Part shown: piece after piece, positions 1 through 12,618 of the stretch
How positions within the stretch are numbered: position 1 is the stretch's first letter
Layout of the letters: every line of letters begins with the position of its first letter
From: Turnera subulata
Lineage: Eukaryota; Streptophyta; Magnoliopsida; Malpighiales; Passifloraceae
Direction of reading: 5' to 3'
Length of the DNA: 64,000 nt
Assembly (NCBI GenBank): GCA_028386065.3
Contig: JAKUCV010000306.1
Location: 41,810 to 105,809 of the forward strand
Notes under the pieces: model-generated
Told to the model about the DNA's origin: nothing
Seen by the model: only the letters and a program-made list of their open reading frames with translations
Databases searched by the model: none
Translations under genes and position numbers: made by a program

Positions 1-847
1 TCACCTGCCTACAATGACTACATGTTGGATCCGTTATTAGCCATGCATTTGTAGTTCAACTCTATTAAAGGGTACAACGGATATAATTCATGTTATATAG
101 GTAAGATGAATTCCATCTTGATCAACAAATCTATCTACACAATATATCATGTACCCAACCGTTACTCTAAGGTGTACCCAATTACAAGTAACCAAAAGTA
201 TTATCAAAGTATATAACTCATGTGTTGGGGACCTTGATGATCTCAGGTTTAAGGACAACACTTATAAAAACCACTAATGACAACATACAATGATCCATGT
301 AGTGCTCTTATATATCAGGTCGGTCCAGTACACAAGTTCTCTAACTTGTACCTGTATGTAAACCCCATATCTCATATGATTCTCAAAATACGCTATATTA
401 ATTTATTATTATTACAAACCATCCATAATGATAATCGACTGGAGACATTTAAGGATATAAAACATTCCTCGGTTATAAATATGTTAAAGCAATCTAGACA
501 AAATTAAATAAACAAACATATTTATTAGAATAAAACCTAAACAATATCATGGCTCAAATGTATAACATAATCATCTAATGATTGATTTTTGGGCATTACA
601 CTAATCTCCAACATGCACTAAAGTCAACCATCCATGCATCTAATAAAAACAGATTGAGTATATTATCATGCTTTTGTTACGTGAGGGGCTTATTCATTGG
701 ATCTATACCATTATTCTCAGAAGAAACTCTACATATCCTCACATTGCCTCTGTTAATAATCTCTCTAATGAGAAATCATGTGCAAATTTGGTTATGCGAA
801 TATCTCAAACTCATAAAAAGACCAAAGGAGGATCCTTACACCTTTGA
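1..847. other. AT-rich stretch without a supportable gene
   Basis: I see no intact gene here. Short open frames exist but have no convincing domain. The plus-strand frame near 690-830 reads like a weakly conserved continuation of the plant-mobile-domain-like remnant that follows (hydrophobic run, then a basic region), but stops and shifts prevent a firm call. Confidence 0.35.
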
Positions 848-1165
848 GAATTACACAAATCACCATTGTATGATTTCAAAATAGTGGAGGAGTGGATAAC
901 TTTCATGGAGGACACCACTACGTAGGAGATCGCTTGGTTTTGTTCATGGCTAAAACTGAAGCGCATGGTCCTTCATATCTTCAATCAACCAGTTGTACTG
1001 CTTCCAGGCATTAAGCAATCAACCTACTATCACCCTACTCAGATTATTAGGCAAATCAATTAGTCACAAATTGTTCCACTCTCTTTTGATTCTCCACCTC
1101 AAGGGACAACGAACGGGGACATGGTCAAGCGAATTGCCAAAGGTTGGGGTTATGATGAATGGGAT
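848..1165 (+). pseudogene. Plant-mobile-domain-like protein remnant, left part (split by solo LTR)
   Basis: One reading frame gives a continuous protein with two in-frame TAG codons (923 and 1061). Visible motifs are an EEWITF segment, a WFCSWLKLKR segment, a PVVLLPGIK turn and a YYHPTQIIRQ segment, then MVKRIAKGWGYDEWD at the insertion point. This order resembles the plant mobile domain / DUF7745-type proteins (MAIN-like family and transposon-linked relatives). That is a recollection of the family, not a search result. The frame resumes after the solo LTR at 13275 (SVGTNYLEELAL), which independently supports the insertion boundaries. An ancient transposon-borne gene is as likely as a host gene. 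No function is claimed. Confidence 0.45.
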
Positions 1166-2139
1166 TGTAACAGTCCGGATAAAAATTTGGATTTTTACCG
1201 GGACTGTAAAAGTCGTTATACAGTGATTTACTGAATGAATTGATCTTGGGTAATTAATTCAAGGTAAATCGAGTGTTGTTTTTCGTAACCGAGTCTTTTC
1301 CCGCGCTCGAGATTTTTCCGTGTATTTTTCGGACCTAAGTCGGTATTTTTCGGGTCCCGGAATCCTCAGAAAAATCACACCGGAAAATAACTAAGTGGGT
1401 GTATCAGTTATTTTCTGGTCCGGTCTGGACACGACTGCATGATTAAGTCACGCAGCCGCCTTTGCCTGTGCAGTCCGTGTCTTTCCTGTGCAACCTGTGA
1501 CCTTTCTTTGTTTTCTTTCTTCCCATGTCTTCAGTTTTCACATCTTCTCTTCTACAATTTTTCTCTACACACCCTGCCTTCTTCACAAACCAGAAAAAGG
1601 AAGAAAAATAAAAAGAAAACAACACACAACACAACCACCACCTACACACACAACCGACCGGCCACCATCCACCCACCACCGCGACCACCCTGTACCACCA
1701 CCTCTCCACGCACGCATCTCCACCAGGACGACCGCCGTCGCGCACCACCAACCCGACGACTCGACGACCTTCTCCTTCCTTTCTCCTCGCCGTCGCCGCT
1801 AGGGGAGACGGCCGAGAAGGACGCGACCACCATCACCTCCTCCTCGCGTCGCGTTCCTCAACTCCATCAGCCTCGTCAGCCCGATCTGGTTACGCCGCCG
1901 ACAGCAAGAACCCGATGGCCGCTCCTCCTCCTCTCCTCCTCTCTTTGCAGCAACCCGACGACGAACAAGCCACCGCCTTCTTGCCGTTCATCTCCCCACA
2001 GCTCCTAACCTGCCGCGCCTCGGATCGCCGCCACCACCGCACGCAGCCGTCGCCTTCGCTTTCCCCAGCCCGAGCAGCCTGTGCTGCCAGCGCCGTCGCC
2101 GACCCCTGCAGCTCAAGGTGAGCATGACCCGAGGTTGAA

Positions 2140-2657
2140 TGTAACAGCCCAGGAAAAATTTTTCATTTTTACCGGGACTGTAAAACATTTTTATAGTAGG
2201 AAATTAAACTTTAGAAATTATATTACGGTAAACTAAGCCTCAGATTCTAAATCCAACACTTGCCCCACGTTCCTGATATTTTTGCAGTTTAAACGGACCA
2301 AACTTGGAATTTTTCGGGTTCAGAAATCTCAAGAAAAGTCAAGTTTAACCTCGTTATTATGGACCAGAAATTAAGTAAAGGGGGTATTTTAGTCTGGACA
2401 ACACCTACTTGAGTGTGCAGTACACGCCTGCATTATTTTCTTTTGTCCACACCTTAGTTCGTGATTCTTCTTCACCGACATACTGCGCCAGATTTTTCTT
2501 ATGCACCAGATTTTTCTTCTACTCCTTCTCTGTACACCAAAGTTTTTTCAACCTATAAAAAGAGCTCCTGCCTCCTCTGCTTGTCACCTGCAAAGCAAAC
2601 ACCATACCCGCCTTCTTCCTACGTTACTTTACTGCACCTGCCTTCTGCCAACTTTCT

Positions 2658-2690
<33 letters not shown>

Positions 2691-4327
2691 CTTATATAAA
2701 TAAGAGAAGAAAATAATACAACCCCACAACCAAAACAACACAATATACTTTCATCTTCTTCTTCCTCCTCCTTGTGACGCTTGCTGCAGTTGTCCACTAC
2801 CGTCGACCACACCAAGTTGAAGAAAACTATTGCTTCGCTGCAAGGGTGAGTAAGAATCTCACCAAACCTTTCTTTGTTTCTGAGGTTTATAACTATATAC
2901 ATAGGTTATAGTGTTTGGTGGGTACGAGTAGTGCTTGGTATTCGTTGCAGGGCTTTCATGGGAAAATTGGGGAAGACACGGTTAGTGATGCCAACTTTTG
3001 ATAAGTGGGCTTTTGAAATATGGGCTCATAACCATTAAGTATAACAACAGTAAATAACTTTGCGTTGTTTGGTTTGTTGGATTTAATTCATGGGCCAAAG
3101 TTTTGACAATTGACTAAAAGCTAGGTACTAAAAATTAAGTTCTACGTAGAATTATATTCATACCGAATAAACATATTTAAGTTGAACCTCTCTTATGCCG
3201 ACTAATAACGATGAGCTTAGTATAAATCTTATATATAATAATAGTACACATCATGCATAACATTCTTGACTGTGCATCTTATATGAATATGTTTATTATT
3301 AATATAGGAGCGGATAACGTGGAAGTAGAACCCGCTAACGGTTTTCCGATGGAATATAACACTTGAGGTGAGGATGGATAATCCGTAGTATATTGCCTGT
3401 AATTTGCTGTGACTTGCTTGTTTGATACTATGTGAATATTTATTGTGCCTTGGTTGTGTTATTGCAATTTTATTTACTGTGACATCTTGTGGACTTGTTG
3501 AGATGCTTGGTTGTAAGGCCGGTAGCCTGCTAAGAACATGGAATTGATGGAATAAAAAGATAAATTGTGATAATACGATTTAGACACATAGGTGTCACGT
3601 GAAAGGTAGAGGTACGACTTGGTGGTAGCCGCTTTTGTTATGTATTTTGTTGGCCATTTATGAGGGGCTTGGGGTCCTCTCAGCCGTTGAGCTTGGGGTC
3701 TCACGGTTCCTTTTTATGAGTTTGTTTGATTTAATTTTAACGGGGAGTACCCTGGGGTTAGCTAACCTGGCTACCAAGTACGACCGATTTTATCACGTGA
3801 CAGGGGCCCTAATAAAGATAAATCTGGTTATTGGATTGTTTGTTTGATATCACTTAACGTAAGTACTTGTGAAGTGCTATGCTTGTTATTTCATTACATA
3901 TTACAGTTGCTTGTATATTACTGTTTATCCATGATTGTACTTTGTACCGGTGGGCACTTCGGACTCACCCCTCACCTACGGGGTTTCATCCCGTAGGTTG
4001 ACTTGCTCTTAGTACAGGTACGATGCTCGGTCAGCTGCTGTATTCTCTCCACCAAACTCCGGATCCATACCGCTATTGCATTATCTTGCATAAGTCTTCC
4101 GCTGCTATATGTCGTTATGCTATTGTCACTCTGCCTCTGTTGCTGCCTATATTTTCTGCTATTGTTGTTACTTTGTGAATGGGGTGTGCTGTAATAAATG
4201 TCCCCGTGCTTGGGTGACGAACGCTTGTAGTACTCTGGGATGTTATGATGTATAATACCGCTTGCTATAATGAATAACCTCACACGTGTTTATCATGTCC
4301 TTGGTAAATACGAGTCGGGGTATTTCA
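2140..4327 (+). repeat. 5' LTR of the Tekay-type element
   Basis: 2188 bp, TGTAACAGCCC to TATTTCA. It contains a (TA)n microsatellite at about 2662-2692 that is much shorter in the 3' LTR and explains most of the length difference. A TATA box lies at 2554-2562. Matches the 3' LTR throughout, with scattered substitutions. Confidence 0.9.
2554..2562 (+). promoter_or_regulatory. TATA box of the Tekay 5' LTR
   Basis: TATAAAAAG in a conserved context (CAACC before, AGCTCCTGCC after). The same motif stands at 9502-9510 in the 3' LTR. It is the likely core promoter of the element's RNA. Confidence 0.6.
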
Positions 4328-4330
4328 TTT

Positions 4331-4342
4331 TGGTAGCAGAGC
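4331..4342 (+). other. Primer-binding site (initiator tRNA-Met type)
   Basis: TGGTAGCAGAGC lies 3 bases after the 5' LTR end. It differs by one base from the usual plant initiator-Met binding site TGGTATCAGAGC. Confidence 0.7.
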
Positions 4343-4472
4343 AGGCAGTAGGTTATGGGAATCTTGTTTGACTATCTGTTGTGTTTGTTTGCTTGTTTGT
4401 GCATGGTCTGTTGCATATGATCTACATGAACAACATGATAGTCATGCATACATACTCATATAGGTAGTACGC

Positions 4473-7400
4473 ATGGATCTGGTTGGAGGAAACCAGCGGG
4501 CTGAACAGCCATGTTTGGAAGATGACCAGGTGTCCGTCGATCAACCACCTCAGGTTGGAGCTGGACAAGTGCTAGTTGGGGCACCGATGGTTCCACATGT
4601 GGACACGGTGCAGATTCTGAATGTTATGACCCAGATTCTGCAATAGCAGACAGCTAGGAACGAAGGGCCTATTGAGGACCCAATTTTTACCAAGCTAGCT
4701 AAGCTCGGAGGAGAGATCTTCCCTGGAACCACAGATCCACAGGTCGCTGACGAATGGCTTTGTTAGATTATCCGAGTGATGCGAAAGCTGCGATGTAGTG
4801 AAGATAGGTGGGCAAACTATGCCGCATCCCTATTCCGTGAAAGTGCCACCATATGGTGGGAATCTGTTACTCGGGACATGCCAAAGCCCGTGTTTATGCC
4901 TTGGGCAGAGTTCACCGAATTGTTCAGGCATAGGTTTGTCACTGAATAATATCAAGATCAACTGAAACGTGAATTCCTTGAGCTGCGACAACAGTATGGC
5001 CAGTCGGTGAACGAGTATGAAACCAAATTTAACCGCCTGTCACTTTATACTGGAGAGTTTGTGAGCACTACTGAGGCTAGATGCAAGAGATTTTAGGAAG
5101 GACTAAGGGCAGATATTCGTGCTATTATGGGATGTAAGGAGTACACCACCTATCAAAAGATGCTCACTGATGCTTTACAAGCTGAAGCCATTTGGCTTGA
5201 TCAACAGAGAGAACGCCAGGAGAATAGGAAGAGAAATGCTGTTGCCAGCGAGGAAAACCCGGGAAAGAAGTTTTAGTCCAACAGACCTGCCTTTGGACAA
5301 ACCCGCTCTCTGCCAGCATACCAGGGCCGAGGGTGGAACAATAACAAAGGAAATTCTTCAGGAGGAGGAACTACTTCCGGAGACACACGCTCCAAGTTTT
5401 CATTGTCCAAAGTTAGATGTTTCGAATGCAATGAGCTTGGACACTTCTGTTCTACCTATCCTAAGCTAGGAAAATCCGGTGAACCCATCTCTGCACAAAC
5501 TGTACAAGCTTCGACAGCCAGTGTGCCGAGTGGTCCTGAAAATGGCAAAGGACGAGGACGAGGAAATTCTGCTGCTAGGACACAATTAGCTATGAACCAA
5601 AGTGTAGCTACTCCAAGGGCATTCGTGATCACAGCTGAAGAGGATGCAGAAAAAGTAGATGTTATTGTAGGTATTTTTACTGTTTTTGGTAGTATTGCAT
5701 ATACTTTGATAGATCCTGGTGCTACACATTCTTTTATCGCACAAAGTTTTGCAACTAAACATAACTGTGAGGAAGAGAAGTTAAAACATCCCATGAGGGT
5801 TAGACTGCCCGCAGGAATAATAGTAAGGTTAGAACATGTGTGCAAAGACGTGCCCCTAAAGTATGGCAATGAGACCTTCCTTGCCCAGTTGATAGTTATG
5901 AATATGGGAGGATTTGATGTCATATTGGGCATGGACTGGTTGTCAAAACACCGAGACTTGGTGAATTGTTGCACCAAGGAAGTTCTGTTGACTTTTGACA
6001 ATGGTCGACAAATTATGCTATCTGGAATACAGAAAGCTGCAATTACATGTAGCATCTCTGCAATTCAAGCTTCTGAAATGACTCAAAGTGGACGAGCTAC
6101 CATGTTGACCCAAGTTACTGATGACAAGAAACAAACCCCCACTTTGGAAGAAATATTAGTGGTAAAGGAATTTCCAGACATTTTTTCGGAAGATCTACCA
6201 GGATTACCTCCCGATAGAGAGGTCGAGTACACCATCGACCTAGTGCCAGGAGTCACACCCATATCAATGGCTCCATATCGGATGGCACCGACAGAACTTC
6301 AAGAGTTGAAGAAGCAACTGGATGAACTTTTGGAGAAAGGGTTCATCAGACCCAGCACATCTCCTTGGGGTTTACCAGTCTTGTTTGTCAAAAAGAAGGA
6401 TGGTAGTTTGCGTATGTGCGCAGACTATCGACAACTGAATAAGGTGACGGTAAAGAACAAATACCCGTTACCTAGGATTGATGATCTCTTTGACCAGTTG
6501 CAATGAGCAACCGTGTTCTCTAAGATCGATCTCCGATCGGGATACCATCAAATTAAGATTGCAGAGAAAGACATACCGAAAACTGCTTTCTACACTAGGT
6601 ATGGTCACTTTGAATTTATAGTGGTACCCTTCGGATTGACCAATGCTCCTATAGTATTCATGTGTTTGATGCATTTGGTCTTGAATGAGTTCTTGGATAA
6701 GTTTGTGGTAGTCTTTATTGATGATATCCTAATATACTCGAAGAATAAGGAAGAACACAAAGAACATCTGAGGATGGTGTTACAAAGGCTACGGAAGAAG
6801 CAGTTGTATGCCAAGTTCAGCAAATGTGATTTTTGGCTCGGAGAAGTTGCTTTTCTCGGACATGTCGTATCTGGTGAAGAAATCAAAGTAGACCCAGCCA
6901 AAGTTAAAGCAGTGTTAGAATGGGAGCCTTCTAAGAGTGTATACGAAGTCAGAAGTTTTCTCGGCCTTCCAGGATACTATCAAAGGTTTATCGAAGGATT
7001 TTTCCTAATAGCTAGTCCCATGACTAAGCTGTTAAGGAAGGATCAAGCTTATGTATGGACTGAAGATTGTCAAAAGAGCTTCGATGAATTGAAAAAGAAG
7101 TTAACTCCTGCACTAGTGTTAACTGTACCTAGGCCAGGAGTGGAATATGTTCTCTTTTGTGATGCTTCAGGTCTTGGCGTAGGAGCAGTATTGATGCAAG
7201 AAGGGAAAGTAATTGCCTATGCCTCCAGACAGTTGAGACCACATGAGAAGAACTATCCGACCCATGATATGGAGATGGCTGTCGTGATCTTTGCTTTGAA
7301 AATTTGGCGACACTATCTGTTCGGAGAAAAGTGCCGAATCTTCACTAACCACAAAAGTCTCAAGTACATCATGACTAAAAAAGAACTCAATCTACGACAA

Positions 7401-9042
7401 AGACGCTGGGTTGAGTTGCTTAATGATTATGATTGTACTATTGAGTATCACCCAGGAAAGGCCAATGTTGTAGCTGATGCTTTGAGTCGGAGACAACCGG
7501 ATGGTGCAGCAACTTACTATTCAATGCCATCACTCATTGAGCTAAGGAAGCTAGGAGTGGAGTTGGCCGTTGATGATACAGGCGCTCTACTGGCACATAT
7601 GAAAGTTAAATCAAACCTAAGAGGATGGATTATTGAGCTGCAAGATGGAGATGCTGAGCTTGCAAAGATCAAGGACAAAGTACGCAACGGAAAAGAGACC
7701 AAGTTTCACGTAGGAGAAGATGATGCATTAATGTTAGGGAAACGTCTATGCGTACCCAAAGTTGGAGATTTAAAAAATCAGATTTTAGAAGAAGGACATA
7801 TGACACCTTATGTCATGCATCCGGGAGGCACCAAGATGTACCACAATCTAAAGAGTCATTATTGGTGGCCCCATATGAAGAAAGATGTGGCGGAATATAT
7901 TGCAAAATGCATCACCTGCCAATAAGTAAAAGCTGAACATCAAGCTCCAGCAGACATGATGCGATCATTGACGATACCAGAGTGGAAATAGGAGATGATC
8001 ACCATGGATTTTGTGATCGGATTACCGTTGACTCGAAAGCAGCATGATGCCATTTGGGTCATTGTTGACTGATTGACAAAATCAGCTCATTTTCTCCCTA
8101 TTCGGCAAACTGACACCATGGATAAGCTAGCAAGCTTATATGAACTGAGATTGTGAGGCTGCGTGGTATTCCAAAGTCCATAGTCTCAGATAGAGATTCC
8201 AGATTCACATCACGTTTCTGGAAGAGCTTGCAAGCAGCATTGGGAACAAAGTTGAGTTTTAGTACTGCTTTTTATCCACAAACTGATGGACAGTCTGAAA
8301 GACCATACAGACGCTAGAAGACATGCTAAGGGCCTGTGCACTTAACTTTAGTGGAAGTTGGGACAAGTACTTACCCTTAGCAGAGTTTGCATACAATAAC
8401 AGCTATCACTCTAGCATCGGTATACCGCCGTTTGAAGCCCTCTATGGAAGGAAATGTCGAAGTCCAATTTGTTGGGATGAAGAAGGACTTCGTCTGATCA
8501 TTGGTCCAAACTTGGTCAAACAAACAGTAGACAAGATCCAGATAGTAAAGTAGTGCATGAGAGCAGCCCAAGATCGGCAAAAGAGTTACGCCGACAAACA
8601 CCGGCGAGAGATGGAATACAAAGTTTGAGAAAAATTTTTCCTTCGGGTTGCGCCATGGAAAGGCGTAATCAGGTTCGATAAAAGAGGAAGACTAAGTCCC
8701 AGATATATTGGACCAAATGAGATCATTGAAAGGATCGGACATTTGGCTTACAGGTTGGCATTACCCGAAGAGCTATTACGCATTCATGACGTATTCCACG
8801 TCTCTATGTTAAGAAGATATAATTCAGATCCTAATCATATAGTGACACCCTCAGAAGTGGAAGTAGCAGAGGATCTGACTTATACGGAAGTACCGGAGCA
8901 GATTCTTGCTCGAGAAGAACAACAGTTGCGAAACCAAACCATCCCTATGGTAAAAGTTAAGTGGAGCAAGCACTCTGCAAACGAGTCAACCTGGGAAGTT
9001 GAGGAACATATGCGGACCCAGTATCCGCATCACTTTGCATAA
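4473..9042 (+). pseudogene. Gag-pol polyprotein of the Tekay-type element (broken)
   Basis: A single gag-pol frame opens at ATG 4473. Gag is interrupted by four in-frame stops before about 5100. A zinc knuckle (CFEC..GH) near 5410 lacks its last Cys. The aspartic protease site reads [10 protein letters not shown] near 5710, with Pro where Ser is expected (DSGA). RT motifs follow: [14 protein letters not shown] (6518) and [11 protein letters not shown] (6716). RNase H has the DAS motif near 7160. The integrase zinc-binding region ends at CITCQ (7923). After that come a TAA (about 7923), further stops, and two single-base losses near 8145 and 8300 that move the frame twice. The integrase core (EFAYNNSYHSSIG) and a chromodomain-like tail (VKVKWSKH..ESTWEVEEHM) close the protein at 9042. 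Most stops look like CAG/CAA to TAG/TAA or CGA to TGA changes. Confidence 0.85.
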
Positions 9043-9071
9043 CCGAGATAGAATTTTGAGGACGAAATTCC

Positions 9072-9086
9072 TTTAAGGGGCGAAGA
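9072..9086 (+). other. Polypurine tract of the Tekay-type element
   Basis: TTTAAGGGGCGAAGA directly abuts the TG of the 3' LTR. It resembles the tract of elements I and II (TTTTTAAGGGGGTAGAA), which supports a shared replication machinery. Confidence 0.65.
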
Positions 9087-11250
9087 TGGTAACAGCCCGG
9101 GAAAAATTTCTCATTTTTATCGGGACTGTAAAACATTTTTATAGTAGGAAATTAAACTTTGGAAATTATATTACGGTAAACTAAGCCTCAGATTCTAAAT
9201 CCAACACTTGCCCCACGTTCCTGATATTTTTGCAGTTTAAACGGACCAAAGTTGGAATTTTTAGGGTCCAGAAATCTCAAGAAAAGTCAAGCTTAACCTC
9301 GTTATTATGGACCAGAAATTAAGTAAAGGGGGTATTTTAGTCTGGACAGCACCTACTTGAGTGTGTAGTACACGCCTGCATTATTTTCTTTTGTCCACAC
9401 CTTAGTTCGTGATTCTTCTTCACCGACATACTGCGCCAGATTTTTCTTATGCACCAGATTTTTCTTCTACTCCTTCTCTGTACACCAAAGTTTTTTCAAC
9501 CTATAAAAAGAGCTCCTGCCTCCTCTGCTCGTCATCTGCAAAGCAAACACCATACCCGCCTTCTTCCTTCGTTACTTTACTGCACCTGCCTTCTGCCAAC
9601 TTTCTTTTCATATATATATATACTTATATAAATAAGAGAAGAAAATAATACAACCCCACAACCAAAACAACACAATATACTTTCATCTTCTTCTTCCTCC
9701 TCCTTGTGACGCTTGCTGCAGTTGTCCACTACCGTCGACCACACCAAGTTGAAGAAAACTATTGCTTCGCTGCAAGGGTGAGTAAGAATCTCACCAAACC
9801 TTTCTTTGTTTCTAAGGTTAATAACTATATACATAGGTTATAGTGTTTGGTGGGTACGAGTAGTGCTTCATATTCGTTGCAGGACTTTCATGGGAAAATT
9901 GGGGAAGACACGGTTAGTGATGCCAACTTTTGATAAGTGGACTTTTGAAATTTGGGCTCATAACCATTAAGTATAACAACAGTAAATAACTTTGGGTTGT
10001 TGGATTTAATTCATGGGCCAAAGTTTTGACAATTGACTAAAAGCTAGGTACTAAAAATTAAGTTCTACGTAGAATTATATTCATACCGACTAAACATATT
10101 TAAGATGAACCTTTCTTATGCCGACTAATAACGGTGAGCTTAGTATAAATCTTATATATAATAATAGTATACATCATGCATAACATTCTTGACTGTGCAT
10201 CTTATATGAATATGTTTATTATTAATATAGGAGCGGATAACGTGGAAGTAGAACCCGCTAATGGTTTTCCGGTGGAATACAACACTTGAGGTGAGGATGG
10301 ATAATCCGTAGTATATTGCCTGTAACTTGCTGTGACTTGCTTGTTTGATACTATGTGAATAATTATTGTGCCTTGGTTGTGTTATTGCGATTTTGTTTAC
10401 TGTGACATCTTGTGGACTTGTTGAGATGCTTGGTTGTAAGGCCGGGAGCCTGCTAAGAACATGGAATTGATGGAATAAAAAGATAAATTGTGATAATATG
10501 ATTTAGACACATAGGTGTCACGTGAAAGGTAGAGGTACGACTGGGTGGAAGCCGCTTGTGTTATGTATTTTGTTGGCCATTTATGAGGGGCTTGGGGTCC
10601 TCTCAGCCGTTGAGCTTGGGGTCTCACGGTTCCTTTTTATGAGTTTGTTTGATTTGATTTTAACGGGGAGTACCCTGGGTTAGCTAACCTGGCTACCAAG
10701 TATGACCGATACTTATCACGTGACAGGGGCCCTAATAAAGATAAATCTGGTTATTGGATTGTTTGTTTGATATCACTTGACGTAAGTACTTGTGAAGTGC
10801 TATGCTTGTTATTTCATTACATATTACAGTTGCTTGTATACTACTGTTTATCCATGATTGTACTTTGTACCGGTGGGCACTTCGGACTCACCCCTCACCT
10901 GCGGGGTTTCATCCTGTAGGTTGACTTGCTCTTAGTACAGGTACGGTGCTCGGTCAGCTGCTGTATTCTCTCCACCAAACTCCGGATCCATACCGCTGTT
11001 GCATTATCTTGCATAAGTCTTCCGCTGCTATATGTCGTTATGCTATTGTCACTCTGCCTCTGTTGCTGCCTATATTTTCTGCTACTGTTGTTACTTTGTG
11101 AATATGGTGTGCTGTAATAAATGTCCCCGTGCTTGGGTGACGAACGCTTGTAGTACTCTGGGATGTTATGATGTATAATACCGCTTGCTATAATGAATAA
11201 CCTCACACGTGTTTATCATGTCCTTGGTAAATACGAGTCGGGGCGTTTCA
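9087..11250 (+). repeat. 3' LTR of the Tekay-type element
   Basis: About 2164 bp, starting TGGTAACAGCCC (one extra G relative to the 5' LTR) and ending GGGGCGTTTCA. It is followed by the TTGAA duplication. Confidence 0.9.
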
Positions 11251-12259
11251 TTGAAGATGACCCGGGTGTGTGATGTTTGGGTCGGGCTGACCTGGATTGG
11301 TTGGATGGGTTTGGTTTTGGGTGTTGGGCTTGGAGCTTGGGTTTGAGTGGGTTGGGCTAGAGGCTGTACTGGGCTCGCTGCGTGGGCCTGTCTGGGCTCT
11401 ATGCAGTGGGCTGGACAGTACAATTCAGGCCCAGCCCGAATTAATAAAAAAAAGAGAATAAATATATATATAATTCTGGAAATATAAAAATATACATATT
11501 ACAGATTATAATTTTTCTGGAAATAATAAAAAATATAGTATATGGTTATATTTGGTGAAAATAAAAGAAGTAACTACTTGATATAATATTTTCAAGAAAC
11601 CAAGGTAATTAAAGTATGAATTATATCCTTTGCAAAATTACTATATAATAATTATTTTAGAAAAGTACACATATACTATAAATATTTTGGGAGTATAAGC
11701 ATACAATATATTTTCAGGAAAATATGTTATAGTAATTATATTTTTGGAGAAGTATAATTATTTCATATAATAATTTTGGAGAATATAAATACAAATACAT
11801 ATCTTTCCAGAAAAAAAAGAATATTTTATGATGATTATAATTTTTGGAAAATGATAAATAACTTCATAAAAATATTTTGAAAAGAGTTTTAATTAAAGTA
11901 TTAAATACCGAAGTAATATTCGGATATATGCACGATATATTATTTTCGGAAAAAGGATTTAAAAACGATTGAAGATAATCTTATGAAATATAACCAGGAC
12001 ATATAACCAAGGGGGGCTTAAATTATAATTTATGGCATCATAGCATACCGATTATGTGTATTTATGTGAGCATGTTGTTTTGTTGTATAGGTTTTGATAT
12101 CGGACAGTTTCCCGAGGAGCCGGTCCAAGGTGAGGATGGATTTCCTTCAATGTGTGCCTCTATTACTCGGTTGTTGTGTTTGATGATTGTTGCACTGTTG
12201 GGTGTTGCATTTGCTGTGGTTTGATTCAAGATGTTTATCCCAGTGTCTTGATCGTTTTT

Positions 12260-12618
12260 GGGATATTTATCCCCGTACGTTGAGTTATTGGATGTTTATC
12301 CTTGTGTCTTCTTGGTATTAAGTATAATGGGTTAAATAATAAAATGTGATAAGGATGTCGATCCTCGGTTTTGGATAGGGATGTCTATCCCGGTATTTTG
12401 GCTAGGGATGTTGATCCTTGAGATTTGGATTTGGATTTGGATAATGATGATATAATTGTCACGTGTTAAGTAGTGGTACGACTCGATGGTTTAAGACTGT
12501 TTTGTGGTGGCCATGATCTGGGTTACTTGTGATAAGCATGTCTATGCTTGGGATGTCTATCCCGTGATTATATTTGGGATGTCTATCCCTGGGTTACTAT
12601 TTTTGGGATGTCGATCCC
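12260..12618 (+). repeat. Array of short hairpins in the solo LTR
   Basis: About nine hairpins with 4-6 bp stems and 4-nt loops, mostly GTCT, GTCG, GTTT or GTTG. Examples are GGGAT-GTCT-ATCCC (12378, 12550, 12576), AGGAT-GTCG-ATCCT (12352), AAGCAT-GTCT-ATGCTT (12534) and GGGAT-GTCG-ATCCC (12605). Stems change in a compensated way while the loop stays similar. The same array occurs in all four LTRs of elements I and II. Confidence 0.7.

Larger units (their letters stand above)
2140..11250 (+). mobile_element. Tekay/Del-type chromovirus (Gypsy LTR retrotransposon), full length, decayed
   Basis: A 9.1 kb element with 5' LTR 2140-4327, primer-binding site, gag-pol frame, polypurine tract and 3' LTR 9087-11250. 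It is flanked by a perfect 5 bp duplication TTGAA (2135-2139 and 11251-11255). Domain order is gag, protease, RT, RNase H, integrase, chromodomain-like tail, which is the Gypsy chromovirus order. The long LTRs and C-terminal chromodomain suggest the Tekay (Del) lineage. The coding region has several stops and two frameshifts, so it is non-autonomous today. It sits inside the older solo LTR, so it is the later insertion. Confidence 0.9.

Noticed and set aside
1439..2121. Open frames of up to 189 codons in the GC-rich part of the solo LTR
   Set aside because: Low-complexity Pro/Thr/Arg-rich products, overlapping in several frames on both strands, and interrupted LTR sequence; no conserved counterpart frame in the other LTRs.
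5456..6055. 199-codon minus-strand frame opposite Tekay gag-pol
   Set aside because: Shadow of the protease/RT coding frame; no motif of its own.
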